64,000 nt of DNA from Streptomyces tsukubensis (GTDB taxonomy: Bacteria; Actinomycetota; Actinomycetes; Streptomycetales; Streptomycetaceae), in assembly GCF_009296025.1 (NCBI RefSeq), contig NZ_CP045178.1, forward strand, positions 6,572,001 to 6,636,000, read 5' to 3'. Position 1 is the stretch's first letter, and each line of letters starts with the position of its first letter. The position numbers were made by a program, and so were the translations under genes. The notes beneath the pieces are model-generated. The model saw nothing but the letters and a program-made list of their open reading frames with translations, was not told the DNA's origin and did no database searches. Positions 9,396 through 17,696 of this stretch are shown in pieces.

Positions 9396-9569
9396 TCAGG
9401 CGTGCGTGACGCCGACCTCCACGCCGTACTCCTCGGCCAGCCGGTGCAGATCGTCCAGCTCGGACTGCTCGACATCGGCGAGGAAGTCGTCGCCCGTCTC
9501 GCGGGCCCTGGTGAGGTCGGACTCGGTGGCCTTTATCCGCTGCAGAAGACCTGCGGTGAATGCGTCCAT
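9396..9569 (-). CDS. Small conserved acidic helical protein
   Basis: The 57-residue protein starts MDAFTAGLLQRIKATESDLT and looks like a short, charged coiled-coil or helical hairpin. ATG 9569 follows GAGGGGGCGCACC, a strong ribosome binding site. The open frame continues upstream to 9740, but that extension lacks a signal. It is divergent from cutR. I recognise it only as a small Streptomyces protein found beside cutRS and do not assign a function. Confidence 0.65.
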   Translation of the reverse strand: MDAFTAGLLQRIKATESDLTRARETGDDFLADVEQSELDDLHRLAEEYGVEVGVTHA

Positions 9570-9868
9570 GGTGCGCCCCCTCGTCGTGGGTATGGGTCGT
9601 AGGCACGGGGGTGCCTCTGGAGGAACGATCACGCCCTCAGCAGCTCTGTGACATCGCTTTGTGGCGCGCCACATACAAGGCGTGATCGCGGGGTGTGCAC
9701 TGGTCTTCCCCTGGCTTCCTTCCGTGGAAACCTCAACCACGCGTACGAATCCTGAATTCCCCGGTCCGAGGACCGCCTTACAGCCGGTTTACGGCCGAAA
9801 GGGGCAGGATGGAGCCCTTACCCCGTACACCGGCGCCCGTTCCGGGTGCCCACAGGAAGGACAGCGAC

Positions 9869-10522
9869 GTGCGCGTACTCGTCGTCGAGGACGAGCAGCT
9901 ACTCGCGGATGCGGTGGCCACCGGACTCCGCCGGGAGGCGATGGCGGTCGACGTCGTGTACGACGGGGCGGCCGCCCTGGAGCGCATCGGTGTCAACGAC
10001 TACGACGTCGTCGTTCTCGACCGTGACCTCCCACTGATCCACGGCGACGACGTCTGCCGCAGGATCGTCGAGCTGGGTATGCCCACCCGAGTGCTGATGC
10101 TCACCGCCTCCGGTGACGTGAGCGACCGGGTGGAGGGCCTGGAGATCGGCGCGGACGACTATCTCCCCAAACCCTTCGCCTTCACCGAGCTGATCGCCCG
10201 GGTGCGGGCTCTCGGCCGCAGGACGAGCATGCCCCTGCCGCCCGTCCTGGAACGGGCCGGGATCAAGCTCGACCCCAACCGCCGTGAGGTCTTCAGGGAC
10301 AGCAAGGAGATCCAGCTCGCCCCGAAGGAGTTCGCCGTCCTTGAGGTGCTGATGCGCAGCGAGGGCGCCGTCGTCTCCGCGGAGCAGCTCCTGGAGAAGG
10401 CCTGGGACGAGAACACCGACCCCTTCACCAATGTCGTGCGGGTCACCGTCATGACGCTCCGCCGCAAGCTGGGCGAGCCCGCCGTCATCGTGACGGTCCC
10501 CGGCTCCGGCTACCGGATCTGA
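9869..10522 (+). CDS. cutR: Response regulator CutR (OmpR family)
   Basis: The 217-residue protein has a receiver domain with acidic pocket VVEDEQ, phospho-acceptor Asp about 51 in VVLDRDLP, and Lys in YLPKPFAF. A winged-helix OmpR-type DNA-binding domain ends VTVPGSGYRI. Its length equals the known Streptomyces CutR. GTG 9869 follows AGGAAGGACAGCGAC; the longer frame from 9695 is not needed. CutRS was first described in Streptomyces as affecting antibiotic production and is now linked to secretion and redox stress at the envelope. cutS starts eight bases downstream. Confidence 0.92.
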   Translation: MRVLVVEDEQLLADAVATGLRREAMAVDVVYDGAAALERIGVNDYDVVVLDRDLPLIHGDDVCRRIVELGMPTRVLMLTASGDVSDRVEGLEIGADDYLPKPFAFTELIARVRALGRRTSMPLPPVLERAGIKLDPNRREVFRDSKEIQLAPKEFAVLEVLMRSEGAVVSAEQLLEKAWDENTDPFTNVVRVTVMTLRRKLGEPAVIVTVPGSGYRI

Positions 10523-10529
10523 GCGGCAC

Positions 10530-11777
10530 ATGGCCTCCACCCCGACACCCTCGCCACCACACGCTCCACCGAAGCCCACCTGGGACCCGCGGCACCGCCC
10601 CGACCCGCCCTTCCCGTGGCTGCGGCCGACCATCCGCATACGGCTCACGCTGCTCTACGGAGGTATGTTCCTGATCGCGGGCATCCTGCTGCTCTCGATC
10701 ATCTACCTGCTCGCCGTGCAGGCGGTCGGCATGGGGCAGCGGCTTCCCTTCCAGATCGTCCCGGCCCGGGTCTACAGCGACGTCTGTCCCGCGCTCGGCT
10801 CGGCCACCGGTGACCAGGCGACCTTCAACAGCGCGCTCAACGACTGCGTGAACCACCAGCGCCAGCAGGCCCTGGACAATCTGCTCAGCCGTTCGCTGCT
10901 GGCTCTGCTGGGGCTGAGCGTGATCGCGTTCGCCTTCGGCTACGCGATGGCGGGCCGGGTCCTCGCACCGCTCGGGCGCATTACCCGCACGGCGCGACAG
11001 GTGGCCGGATCCGATCTCTCGCGCCGCATCGAGCTCGACGGTCCCGACGACGAGTTGAAGGAGCTCTCCGACACCTTCGACGACATGCTGGAGCGGCTGG
11101 AGCGCGCCTTCACCGCGCAGCAGAGGTTCGTCGGGAACGCGTCGCACGAGCTGCGCACACCCTTGGCGATCAACCGCACACTGCTTGAGGTGCAGCTCTC
11201 CGACCCCGGGGCGCCGGCCGAGCTTCACCAGCTCGGCAAGACCCTGCTCGCCACCAACGAGCGCAGCGAGCAGCTCGTGGAGGGGCTGCTGTTGCTTGCG
11301 CGCAGCGACAACCAGATCGTGGAGCGAAAACCGGTGGATCTGGCCGAGGTCGCCTCGCGCGCCATCGACCAGGTGCGGGCGGAGGCCGTGGAGCGGGGCG
11401 TGGAGCTGCGCGGCGAGTGCGGCGCCGCCGTGGTGCAGGGCAACGGCGTGCTGCTTGAGCGGATCGCCCTGAACCTGGTGCAGAACGCCGTGCGCTACAA
11501 CATCGCCGAGGACGGCTGGGTCGAAGTGGAGACCGAGGCACAGCACGGCCAGGCGGTGCTGGTGGTGACGAATACGGGGCCTGTGGTGCCCGCCTATGAG
11601 GTCGACAACATGTTCGAGCCTTTTCGGCGGCTGCGGACGGAGCGGACGGGAAGTGACAAGGGGGTGGGACTCGGCCTGTCGATCGTCAGGTCGGTGGCGC
11701 GGGCCCACGGGGGCCGTATCATCGCGGAGCCCCGAGAGGGAGGTGGGCTGGTGATGCGAGTCACCCTGCCCCTCTGA
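10530..11777 (+). CDS. cutS: Sensor histidine kinase CutS
   Basis: The 415-residue kinase has a proline-rich N-terminal tail, a first membrane helix near residues 38-62, an extracytoplasmic loop of about 60 residues containing two cysteines (SDVCPALG and NDCVNH), and a second helix. HAMP, HisKA (phospho-acceptor His about 206 in ASHELRTPL) and HATPase domains (NLVQNAVRYN, GVGLGLSIV) follow. The paired external cysteines could sense disulfide redox state. It pairs with CutR in the same operon. Confidence 0.92.
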   Translation: MASTPTPSPPHAPPKPTWDPRHRPDPPFPWLRPTIRIRLTLLYGGMFLIAGILLLSIIYLLAVQAVGMGQRLPFQIVPARVYSDVCPALGSATGDQATFNSALNDCVNHQRQQALDNLLSRSLLALLGLSVIAFAFGYAMAGRVLAPLGRITRTARQVAGSDLSRRIELDGPDDELKELSDTFDDMLERLERAFTAQQRFVGNASHELRTPLAINRTLLEVQLSDPGAPAELHQLGKTLLATNERSEQLVEGLLLLARSDNQIVERKPVDLAEVASRAIDQVRAEAVERGVELRGECGAAVVQGNGVLLERIALNLVQNAVRYNIAEDGWVEVETEAQHGQAVLVVTNTGPVVPAYEVDNMFEPFRRLRTERTGSDKGVGLGLSIVRSVARAHGGRIIAEPREGGGLVMRVTLPL

Positions 11778-12171
11778 CATGATCCCGCGGGCTCGCCGTG
11801 TTGTTCGCTTTAAGCGGAATTTTCGGGACCCCATCCCGGCCGGACCGTGTGTGATCGATCACAAGGGTCATGATTCGGTCATCCACTCTCCGTGACCGCT
11901 CTGATCCCTGAAAAGCCGGGAAAATGGGGGTTTTCAGGGGTCGGTATCACGGGAAGTACACGGGGTGACACCCGTGAAGTGCGACATTCGGACCGGCTAC
12001 GGTTCGCATCGCCACCTAGTCGTCGCCCTCCCAGGGGCTTCGGCGCAGGTGTCGATTGAGTAACAGACCTTGATGTGAGGCAAAATCTCCGCCTCGGGTC
12101 GGGCACAAGTCCGGCCTCTCACGCGTTACGTGCGCTGGAGACACCGCAGACACCCAGAGGGGGAGAGCGAC
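11778..12171. promoter_or_regulatory. Intergenic region upstream of the DUF4193 gene
   Basis: This 394-base gap holds no convincing gene. A CACGGG...CCCGTG inverted repeat within 11949-11980 could be a transcript-end hairpin for cutS or an operator. Bases from about 11850 to 11935 are AT-rich for this genome. A promoter for the downstream gene is expected near 12050-12120 but I cannot place it. Confidence 0.4.
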
Positions 12172-12468
12172 ATGGCAACGGACTACGACACCCCACGTAA
12201 GACCGATGACGACCTCAACGAGGACAGCCTTGAGGAGCTGAAGGCCCGGCGGAACGACAAGTCGACCTCGACTGTCGACGTCGACGAGTTCGAGGCCGCG
12301 GAAGGCCTGGAACTGCCCGGCGCGGACCTTTCCAACGAGGAACTGGCCGTACGGGTCCTCCCCAAGCAGCAGGACGAGTTCACCTGCATGAGCTGCTTCC
12401 TGGTGCACCACAGGAGCCAGCTCGCACGGGAGAAGAACGGCCAGCCCATCTGCCGCGACTGCGACTGA
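12172..12468 (+). CDS. DUF4193 zinc-ribbon protein
   Basis: The 98-residue protein has an acidic, charged N-terminal two-thirds. The C terminus has two CxxC-type pairs (FTCMSCFL and PICRDCD), a likely zinc ribbon. DUF4193 is an actinobacterial family of unknown function, possibly associated with transcription (inference from the fold only). ATG 12172 follows AGAGGGGGAGAGCGAC, a very strong ribosome binding site suggesting high expression. The EcsC-like gene follows after 11 bases. Confidence 0.88.
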   Translation: MATDYDTPRKTDDDLNEDSLEELKARRNDKSTSTVDVDEFEAAEGLELPGADLSNEELAVRVLPKQQDEFTCMSCFLVHHRSQLAREKNGQPICRDCD

Positions 12469-12479
12469 GACGGCCGGCT

Positions 12480-13400
12480 GTGACAGGCTCGACACCGCCC
12501 TGGAGGCGACGCTTCCGGAAGTCGGGCGCGGAAAGTGACCCGGTGGAGGGTGTGCGTGACGACGGGCGGGGCCACCCGGCCTCGCTCGAATCGGCGGACA
12601 CCACCGAGCAGGTCACCTCGGCTCGCGAGGCCCCCGTGGACGGACCGGGCGGCAAGCTGCCCCCCAGAGGGGCGGCCCGCCGTGCGGCGGCCGTCAGGGA
12701 CGGCGTACGCAGCGGGGTCCGCAAGGGCGGACAGAGCGCCAGGGCCGCACTCGGTCATGTGGCCGACCGCATCATCGAGATCGCGCCGCGTATCCCGGTG
12801 CGTGACCTGGCCACCCTCCGCAAGCAGTTTCCCGGCCTCGGCCCGGAGCAGCTCGCGGACAAACTCGTGTCGGGCGCCGCGCACGGCGCCTCGACCGTGG
12901 GAGCGGGCGTCGGCGCTGCCGCGATGATGCCGGTACCGCCCGCGATCCCCGCTGAGCTGGCCGCCGAGATCACCGGCGTCGCCGCGATAGAGCTCAAGCT
13001 GATCGCGGAACTCCACGAGGTCTACGGGCGACGCCCGGAAGGCGGCCTCAAGGAACGCAGCACCGCCTATCTGACGTCCTGGACCCAGGAGCGCGGTATC
13101 GACGTCGCGAGGCCGTCGACGATGAACAACGCGCTGAGCGGTCACGTCAAGCGGGAACTGCGTCAGCAAATCATGAAGCGCACGATACGGAACCTGCCGA
13201 ACCTGACGCCCTTCATGGTCGGCGCGGCCGTGGGGGCGTACATGAACCGCAGGGACACCAGGAAACTCGCCGACCACGTACGCGAGGACCTGCGCAAAAT
13301 CCAGATCCCCTGGGACGCGCTGCCCGCTCTCCCGCCGCTGGAGCGGCCGGAGGACCCGCCACCGCTCCCCGGTGGCTCCGCGGGTGAGCTGGGCCGCTAG
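12480..13400 (+). CDS. EcsC-like conserved membrane-associated protein
   Basis: The 306-residue protein starts at GTG 12480. After a charged N-terminal region it has glycine/alanine-rich hydrophobic segments at about residues 140-165 and an NLTPFMVGAAVGAYMNRRDT segment near 240-260. These resemble the glycine-rich segments and N-R/K motif of EcsC family proteins. The resemblance is from motif layout, so the family call is tentative. It is likely co-transcribed with DUF4193. Function unknown. Confidence 0.7.
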   Translation: MTGSTPPWRRRFRKSGAESDPVEGVRDDGRGHPASLESADTTEQVTSAREAPVDGPGGKLPPRGAARRAAAVRDGVRSGVRKGGQSARAALGHVADRIIEIAPRIPVRDLATLRKQFPGLGPEQLADKLVSGAAHGASTVGAGVGAAAMMPVPPAIPAELAAEITGVAAIELKLIAELHEVYGRRPEGGLKERSTAYLTSWTQERGIDVARPSTMNNALSGHVKRELRQQIMKRTIRNLPNLTPFMVGAAVGAYMNRRDTRKLADHVREDLRKIQIPWDALPALPPLERPEDPPPLPGGSAGELGR

Positions 13401-13598
13401 GGAGCCGTACACGGCGCTTGTGAGGCGCGTACGCCCGCGCTCCTCCGCACGGACCGCCCCCGGCCGGGGGCGGACACCTCCGTGGAACAGCCACCACCGG
13501 CCCCGCGCCTCTCCCGGCGCCCCTGAGCCTCTCCCAAGAGGACCAGTGCCCGAGAACACCACGACCGCGGAGCCTTTCGACCCCGGAGTCGCGACGTG

Positions 13599-14057
13599 TC
13601 AGGCGACCGGGGTCTCCGCGCGCGCCGCGGCCAGCGCGGCCAGCAGCCGCTGGGGCTCGCGCGTCGACAGGTAGACGTAGGGCGTGGGGTCGGCCGGGTC
13701 GGTGATCTCCACCCGGACCGCCTGCTTGATGTAGCTGCGCAGCAGCATGAAGGCGCGCGTATCGGCCTTGTAGGAGCGCCAGGCGCGCGCTTCCTCCTCC
13801 TCCAGGACCTCGCCCTCGCCCAGGGCGCCCACCGGGATCTTCGCCTCGCCCGCGATGAGCTGTCCCGCCACCACCCGGATCCGCGCCGAGCCGTAGGAGC
13901 TGGCCACTATGGCCGCCACCGCGGTGCCGCCGACCAGCGCCGCGAGCAGCGGCAGCACACCGAAGGGCAGGGCGACGATCGCGCAGGCGACACCGATGAG
14001 GAAGGAGACCAGCCACCACGAACGGGGCGTGGTGAGGCGTTCTTCATAAGGCTGCAT
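13599..14057 (-). CDS. DUF3093 membrane protein
   Basis: The 152-residue protein starts MQPYEERLTTPRSWWLVSFL. Two closely spaced hydrophobic helices (about residues 14-32 and 36-55) are followed by a cytoplasmic beta-rich domain. This is the DUF3093 pattern, conserved in actinobacteria next to dut. ATG 14057 is chosen because the open frame beyond it is antisense to dut. It is divergent from dut. Function unknown. Confidence 0.82.
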   Translation of the reverse strand: MQPYEERLTTPRSWWLVSFLIGVACAIVALPFGVLPLLAALVGGTAVAAIVASSYGSARIRVVAGQLIAGEAKIPVGALGEGEVLEEEEARAWRSYKADTRAFMLLRSYIKQAVRVEITDPADPTPYVYLSTREPQRLLAALAAARAETPVA

Positions 14058-14166
14058 GAATCCAAGCTTGGCACGGGGCCCGCGCCGGGCCCGCGCGCGG
14101 GTAAGGTCAGGCGCCGATGTCCGACCCCGACCAGGCCGGACGAGTCCGTGCCTTCGAGGTGAATCT

Positions 14167-14682
14167 GTGAACCGTGAGCTCCTCCCCGTACTCATCAGGC
14201 GGGTGGACCCCGATGTGCCGCTGCCTTCGTACGGGCATCCCGGTGACGCCGGCGCCGATCTGGTGACGACCGAGGGGGCCGATCTCGCGCCCGGGGAACG
14301 CGTGGTGCTGCCCACGGGCGTGTCGATCGCGCTGCCTGAGGGGTACGCCGCCTTCGTGCACCCCCGTTCCGGCCTCGCGGCCCGCTGCGGTGTCGCTCTC
14401 GTGAATGCCCCCGGGACGGTGGATGCCGGGTACCGTGGGGAGATCAAGGTGATCGTGGTGAATCTCGATCCGCGCGAGAGCGTGCGGTTCGAGCGCTTCG
14501 ACCGGATCGCCCAACTGGTCGTCCAGCAGGTCGAGAAGGTGCGCTTCCAGGAGGTGGCGGAGCTTCCCGGCTCCGTGCGGGCCGAGGGGGGCTTCGGGTC
14601 CACCGGTGGTCATTCCGCCGTGGGCGGCCGCGAGGGTGGGAACAGCTACGCTTCGGTCGTATCCGACCGGGAAGGACAGTGA
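14167..14682 (+). CDS. dut: Deoxyuridine 5'-triphosphate nucleotidohydrolase
   Basis: The 171-residue dUTPase hydrolyses dUTP to dUMP and pyrophosphate, preventing uracil incorporation and supplying thymidylate synthesis. All five trimeric dUTPase motifs are visible: DAGADL, HPRSGLA, GTVDAGYRGEI, RIAQLVV and GGFGSTG near the C terminus. GTG 14167 follows a GAGG box. A short tail continues beyond motif 5. The DUF3710 gene follows at once. Confidence 0.94.
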   Translation: MNRELLPVLIRRVDPDVPLPSYGHPGDAGADLVTTEGADLAPGERVVLPTGVSIALPEGYAAFVHPRSGLAARCGVALVNAPGTVDAGYRGEIKVIVVNLDPRESVRFERFDRIAQLVVQQVEKVRFQEVAELPGSVRAEGGFGSTGGHSAVGGREGGNSYASVVSDREGQ

Positions 14683-14683
14683 C

Positions 14684-15454
14684 GTGTTCGGACGTCGCAA
14701 GAACAGCAGTGCCGCCGACGACGCGGCGGGCGAGACCGAGCAGGTCGTCGACGGCAACGACGCGACCCAGGACGAGGGTGCCGGCTCCGACGCGCCCCGC
14801 AGGAACCTCCCCCCGGCCCCTCGGCCGGACGGCCCCTGGGACGACTCCGAGGTGCGCGAGCCCGGTGAGGGCCGTGTCGACCTCGGGGGCATGTTCGTGC
14901 CCGGTGTCGAGGGCATGGAGCTGCGGGTGGAGGTCGCGGGTGACGCGATCGTCGCGGCGACCGTCGTCCTGAACGACAGCGCCGTGCAGCTACAGGCCTT
15001 CGCCGCCCCCAAGAAGGAGGGCATCTGGGGCGAGGTCCGCGAGGAGATCGCCTCCGGCATCACCCGCCAGGGTGGCGTCATCGACGAGGTCGAGGGCTCG
15101 CTCGGCTGGGAGTTGCGCGCCCAGGTGCCGATCCAGCTCCCGGACGGCAAGAGCGGCTTCCAGGTGGTCCGTTTCATCGGTGTCGACGGCCCCCGCTGGT
15201 TCCTGCGCGGAGTGATCTCCGGCCAGGGCGCGGTGCAGCCGCAGGCGGCCGGGGTGCTTGAGCAGATCTTCAAGGACACCGTGGTGGTGCGTGGCGAGGG
15301 CCCGATGGCCCCACGCGACCCGATCGTCCTGAAACTGCCGGACGACGCGCAGATGGTGCCCGAGGGTGTGCAGCAGGACACCCAGGAGGGCTCCCGCTTC
15401 GCCGGTGGCATGGGGCAGCTTCAGCGTGGCCCCGAGATCACCGAGGTGCGCTGA
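14684..15454 (+). CDS. DUF3710 protein
   Basis: The 256-residue soluble protein begins MFGRRKNSSAADDAAGE, with an acidic disordered N terminus, then the conserved DUF3710 domain (VDLGGMFVPGVEGMELRVEV). It regularly follows dut in actinobacteria, but its biochemical role is unknown. GTG 14684 has GGAAGGACAGTGAC upstream and lies one base after the dut stop, so translation is probably coupled. Confidence 0.85.
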   Translation: MFGRRKNSSAADDAAGETEQVVDGNDATQDEGAGSDAPRRNLPPAPRPDGPWDDSEVREPGEGRVDLGGMFVPGVEGMELRVEVAGDAIVAATVVLNDSAVQLQAFAAPKKEGIWGEVREEIASGITRQGGVIDEVEGSLGWELRAQVPIQLPDGKSGFQVVRFIGVDGPRWFLRGVISGQGAVQPQAAGVLEQIFKDTVVVRGEGPMAPRDPIVLKLPDDAQMVPEGVQQDTQEGSRFAGGMGQLQRGPEITEVR

Positions 15455-15521
15455 GCGGACACCGGCGACCACGGTCGGTACCGGGCGGGAACACGTGCCG
15501 GCAGGACCGGCGGAAACCTTA

Positions 15522-15561
15522 CGGCTGAGGGCCGCACCCCACGGGGTGCGGCCCTCAGCCG
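15522..15561 (+). terminator. 18-bp rho-independent-like hairpin
   Basis: Arms 15522-15539 and 15544-15561 are perfect complements around a CACG loop, followed by a GTTGTGTGTG stretch. This should end the dut-DUF3710 transcript before the kdp operon. Confidence 0.75.
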
Positions 15562-15675
15562 TTGTGTGTGCGGCTGCCTTTTCCACCCGTCTTCACGCCC
15601 GCCTGCCGATGACCTCCGGGCGACGGGCGCGGACGTCCTCCGGGCGCCGGGCGGTCGGTGCCCGAGGAAGTCAGG

Positions 15676-15747
15676 TGTCAGGGAGTCGTCAACCCCTCGT
15701 CAACGTGTCGTCAACGCGAGGCCCGGCAGCGTCAGAGAGCCGTCAAC
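15676..15747 (+). promoter_or_regulatory. 11-bp-spaced CGTCAAC direct repeats, candidate KdpE operator
   Basis: Heptamers CGTCAAC start at 15687, 15698 and 15709, exactly 11 bases apart, with a degenerate unit TGTCAGG at 15676. A second pair follows: CGTCAGA at 15730 and CGTCAAC at 15741, again 11 apart. One-turn direct repeats are the usual site architecture of OmpR/PhoB-family regulators, to which KdpE belongs. The array lies 80-150 bases before the first gene of the kdp operon, so KdpE binding is a reasonable inference. Confidence 0.55.
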
Positions 15748-15825
15748 GGCGTCCGTTTCCAGCCATCCGAGAGGTTTGCTCAGGGGGTCAAGCAGTTGAT
15801 CCCTGAACTCACCTAGGAGCACACG

Positions 15826-15909
15826 ATGGCCGACGTGGCCTTCGTCGTCACCATGATCGCGGTCTTCGCACTGGTGGCCCTCATCGCAAAGGGGGTGGCG
15901 AAGCTGTGA
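15826..15909 (+). CDS. 27-residue single-helix membrane peptide heading the kdp operon
   Basis: The peptide MADVAFVVTMIAVFALVALI and seven more residues forms one hydrophobic helix with a basic C terminus (KGVAKL). ATG 15826 follows TAGGAGCACACG, a strong ribosome binding site. Its stop overlaps the kdpF GTG in the arrangement GTGA, indicating translational coupling. It resembles KdpF in size and topology but is separate from it, so it may be a second small accessory subunit. Function is not established. Confidence 0.7.
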   Translation: MADVAFVVTMIAVFALVALIAKGVAKL

Positions 15910-15995
15910 GCGTGGAGAACATCGTCGGGCTCATAGTCGGCTTCGCCCTCCTGTGCTACCTCGCCCTCGCCCTTGTGCACCCGGAGAGGTTCTGA
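15906..15995 (+). CDS. kdpF: KdpF, small subunit of the K+-transporting ATPase
   Basis: The 29-residue single-helix peptide [20 protein letters not shown] ends ALVHPERF, the usual KdpF ending. KdpF stabilises the KdpABC complex in the membrane. GTG 15906 overlaps the preceding small ORF's stop, and kdpA starts seven bases after the kdpF stop. Confidence 0.88.
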   Translation: MSVENIVGLIVGFALLCYLALALVHPERF

Positions 15996-16002
15996 CAGCC
16001 CC

Positions 16003-17667
16003 ATGAGTCCCGTCCTCGCCGGCGTGCTCCAGCTGGTCGCCCTCGTGGCCGCCCTGGGCCTGGCCTACCGTCCCCTCGGCGACTACATGGCCGGGGTCTA
16101 CAGCTCGACCCGGCACCTCAGGGTCGAGAAGTGGATCTACAAGGCCATCGGCGCCAACCCCGCGGCCGATATGCGCTGGCCCGCCTATCTGCGCGCGGTG
16201 CTCGCCTTCTCCCTGGCCTGCCTCCTCTTCCTCTATCTGCTCCAGCGGCTCCAGGGCGTACTGCCCGGTTCCCTCGGCTTCGCGTCGATCGACCCCGACC
16301 AGGCGTTCAACACCGCCGCCTCCTTCGTCGCCAACACCAACTGGCAGTCGTACTACGGCGAGCAGGCCATGGGCCACGTCGTGCAGACCGGCGGCCTCGC
16401 GGTGCAGAACTTCGTCTCCGCCGCCGTCGGCATGGCCGTCGCCATCGCCCTCGTACGGGGCTTCGCCCGCTCCCGTACCGGTGAACTCGGCAACTTCTGG
16501 TCGGACCTGGTGCGCGGTACCTTCCGCGTCCTGCTGCCGATCGCCGCGATCGGCGCGATCGTCCTGGTGGCCTGTGGCGCCATCCAGAACTTCGCGGGGA
16601 TCCACGAGGTCGGACAGTTCGCCGGGGGCGCCCAGCAGTGGAACGGCGGGGCCGTCGCCTCCCAGGAGGCCATCAAGGAACTCGGTACGAACGGCGGCGG
16701 CTACTTCAACGCCAACTCCTCGCACCCGTTCGAGAACCCCAACCCGATCTCCAACCTGCTGGAGATCTTCCTCATCCTCCTCATCCCCTCCGCGCTGACC
16801 CGCACCTTCGGCCGGATGGTCGGCTCGCTCAAGCAGGGCTACGCCGTCCTCGCCACGATGGGGATCATCTGGCTGGGCTTCAACGCCCTGATGATGTGGA
16901 CCGAGTTCGCCCACCACGGGCCCGCCTTCGACATCGCGGGCGGCGCCATGGAGGGCAAGGAGACCCGTTTCGGGATCGGCGGCTCGTCGATCTTCGCGGT
17001 GGCCACCACCCTCACCTCGACCGGCGCGGTGAACTCCTTCCACTCCTCGTACACCGGCCTCGGCGGCGGTATCACCATGCTCGGGATGCAGCTCGGCGAG
17101 GTCGCGCCCGGCGGCGTCGGCTCCGGCCTCTACGGCATGCTGATCATCGCCGTGATCGCGGTGTTCATCGCGGGGCTGATGGTCGGACGCACCCCCGAGT
17201 ACCTGGGCAAGAAGATCGGCACTCGCGAGATCAAGCTGGCCGCGTGCTACATCCTCATCACCCCGGCGCTGGTCCTCGGCTTCACCGCCGTGGCGATGGC
17301 GCTGCCCACCCCGGGCCACTCCATGACCAACACGGGGGCCCACGGCTTCTCCGAGATCCTCTACGCCTATACCTCGGGGGCCAACAACAACGGCTCCGCC
17401 TTCGCCGGGCTCAACGCCGACACCCAGTGGTTCAACACCACCATCGGGCTCGCGATGCTGCTCGGCCGCTTCCTGCCCATGGTCTTCGTCCTCGCTCTCG
17501 CGGGCTCGCTCGGCGGACAGCGGCCGGTACCCGAGACCGCGGGCACGCTGCGTACGGCGAAACCCCTGTTCACCGGCGTACTAGTCGGAACCCTCCTCAT
17601 CGTCACCGGTCTGACCTACTTCCCGGCGCTGGCCCTCGGGCCGCTCGCCGAAGGGCTGGCGTCATGA
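16003..17667 (+). CDS. kdpA: K+-transporting ATPase subunit A
   Basis: The 554-residue, ten-helix protein is the K+-selective channel-like subunit of the Kdp ATPase. The expected selectivity-filter loops are visible, including [37 protein letters not shown] and the glycine-rich GGSSIFAV region. Its length matches the family. ATG 16003 is used; an in-frame GTG at 15973 lies inside kdpF. The stop overlaps a possible kdpB ATG at 17664. Confidence 0.95.
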   Translation: MSPVLAGVLQLVALVAALGLAYRPLGDYMAGVYSSTRHLRVEKWIYKAIGANPAADMRWPAYLRAVLAFSLACLLFLYLLQRLQGVLPGSLGFASIDPDQAFNTAASFVANTNWQSYYGEQAMGHVVQTGGLAVQNFVSAAVGMAVAIALVRGFARSRTGELGNFWSDLVRGTFRVLLPIAAIGAIVLVACGAIQNFAGIHEVGQFAGGAQQWNGGAVASQEAIKELGTNGGGYFNANSSHPFENPNPISNLLEIFLILLIPSALTRTFGRMVGSLKQGYAVLATMGIIWLGFNALMMWTEFAHHGPAFDIAGGAMEGKETRFGIGGSSIFAVATTLTSTGAVNSFHSSYTGLGGGITMLGMQLGEVAPGGVGSGLYGMLIIAVIAVFIAGLMVGRTPEYLGKKIGTREIKLAACYILITPALVLGFTAVAMALPTPGHSMTNTGAHGFSEILYAYTSGANNNGSAFAGLNADTQWFNTTIGLAMLLGRFLPMVFVLALAGSLGGQRPVPETAGTLRTAKPLFTGVLVGTLLIVTGLTYFPALALGPLAEGLAS

Positions 17668-17696
17668 CCCCCCGTACAGAGAGCCAGGAGGACGCT

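Noticed and set aside
16638..17696. Long upstream extension of kdpB
   Set aside because: The frame is open through kdpA by chance of GC-rich composition. An AGGAGG box directly before GTG 17697 and the kdpA coding sequence define the start.
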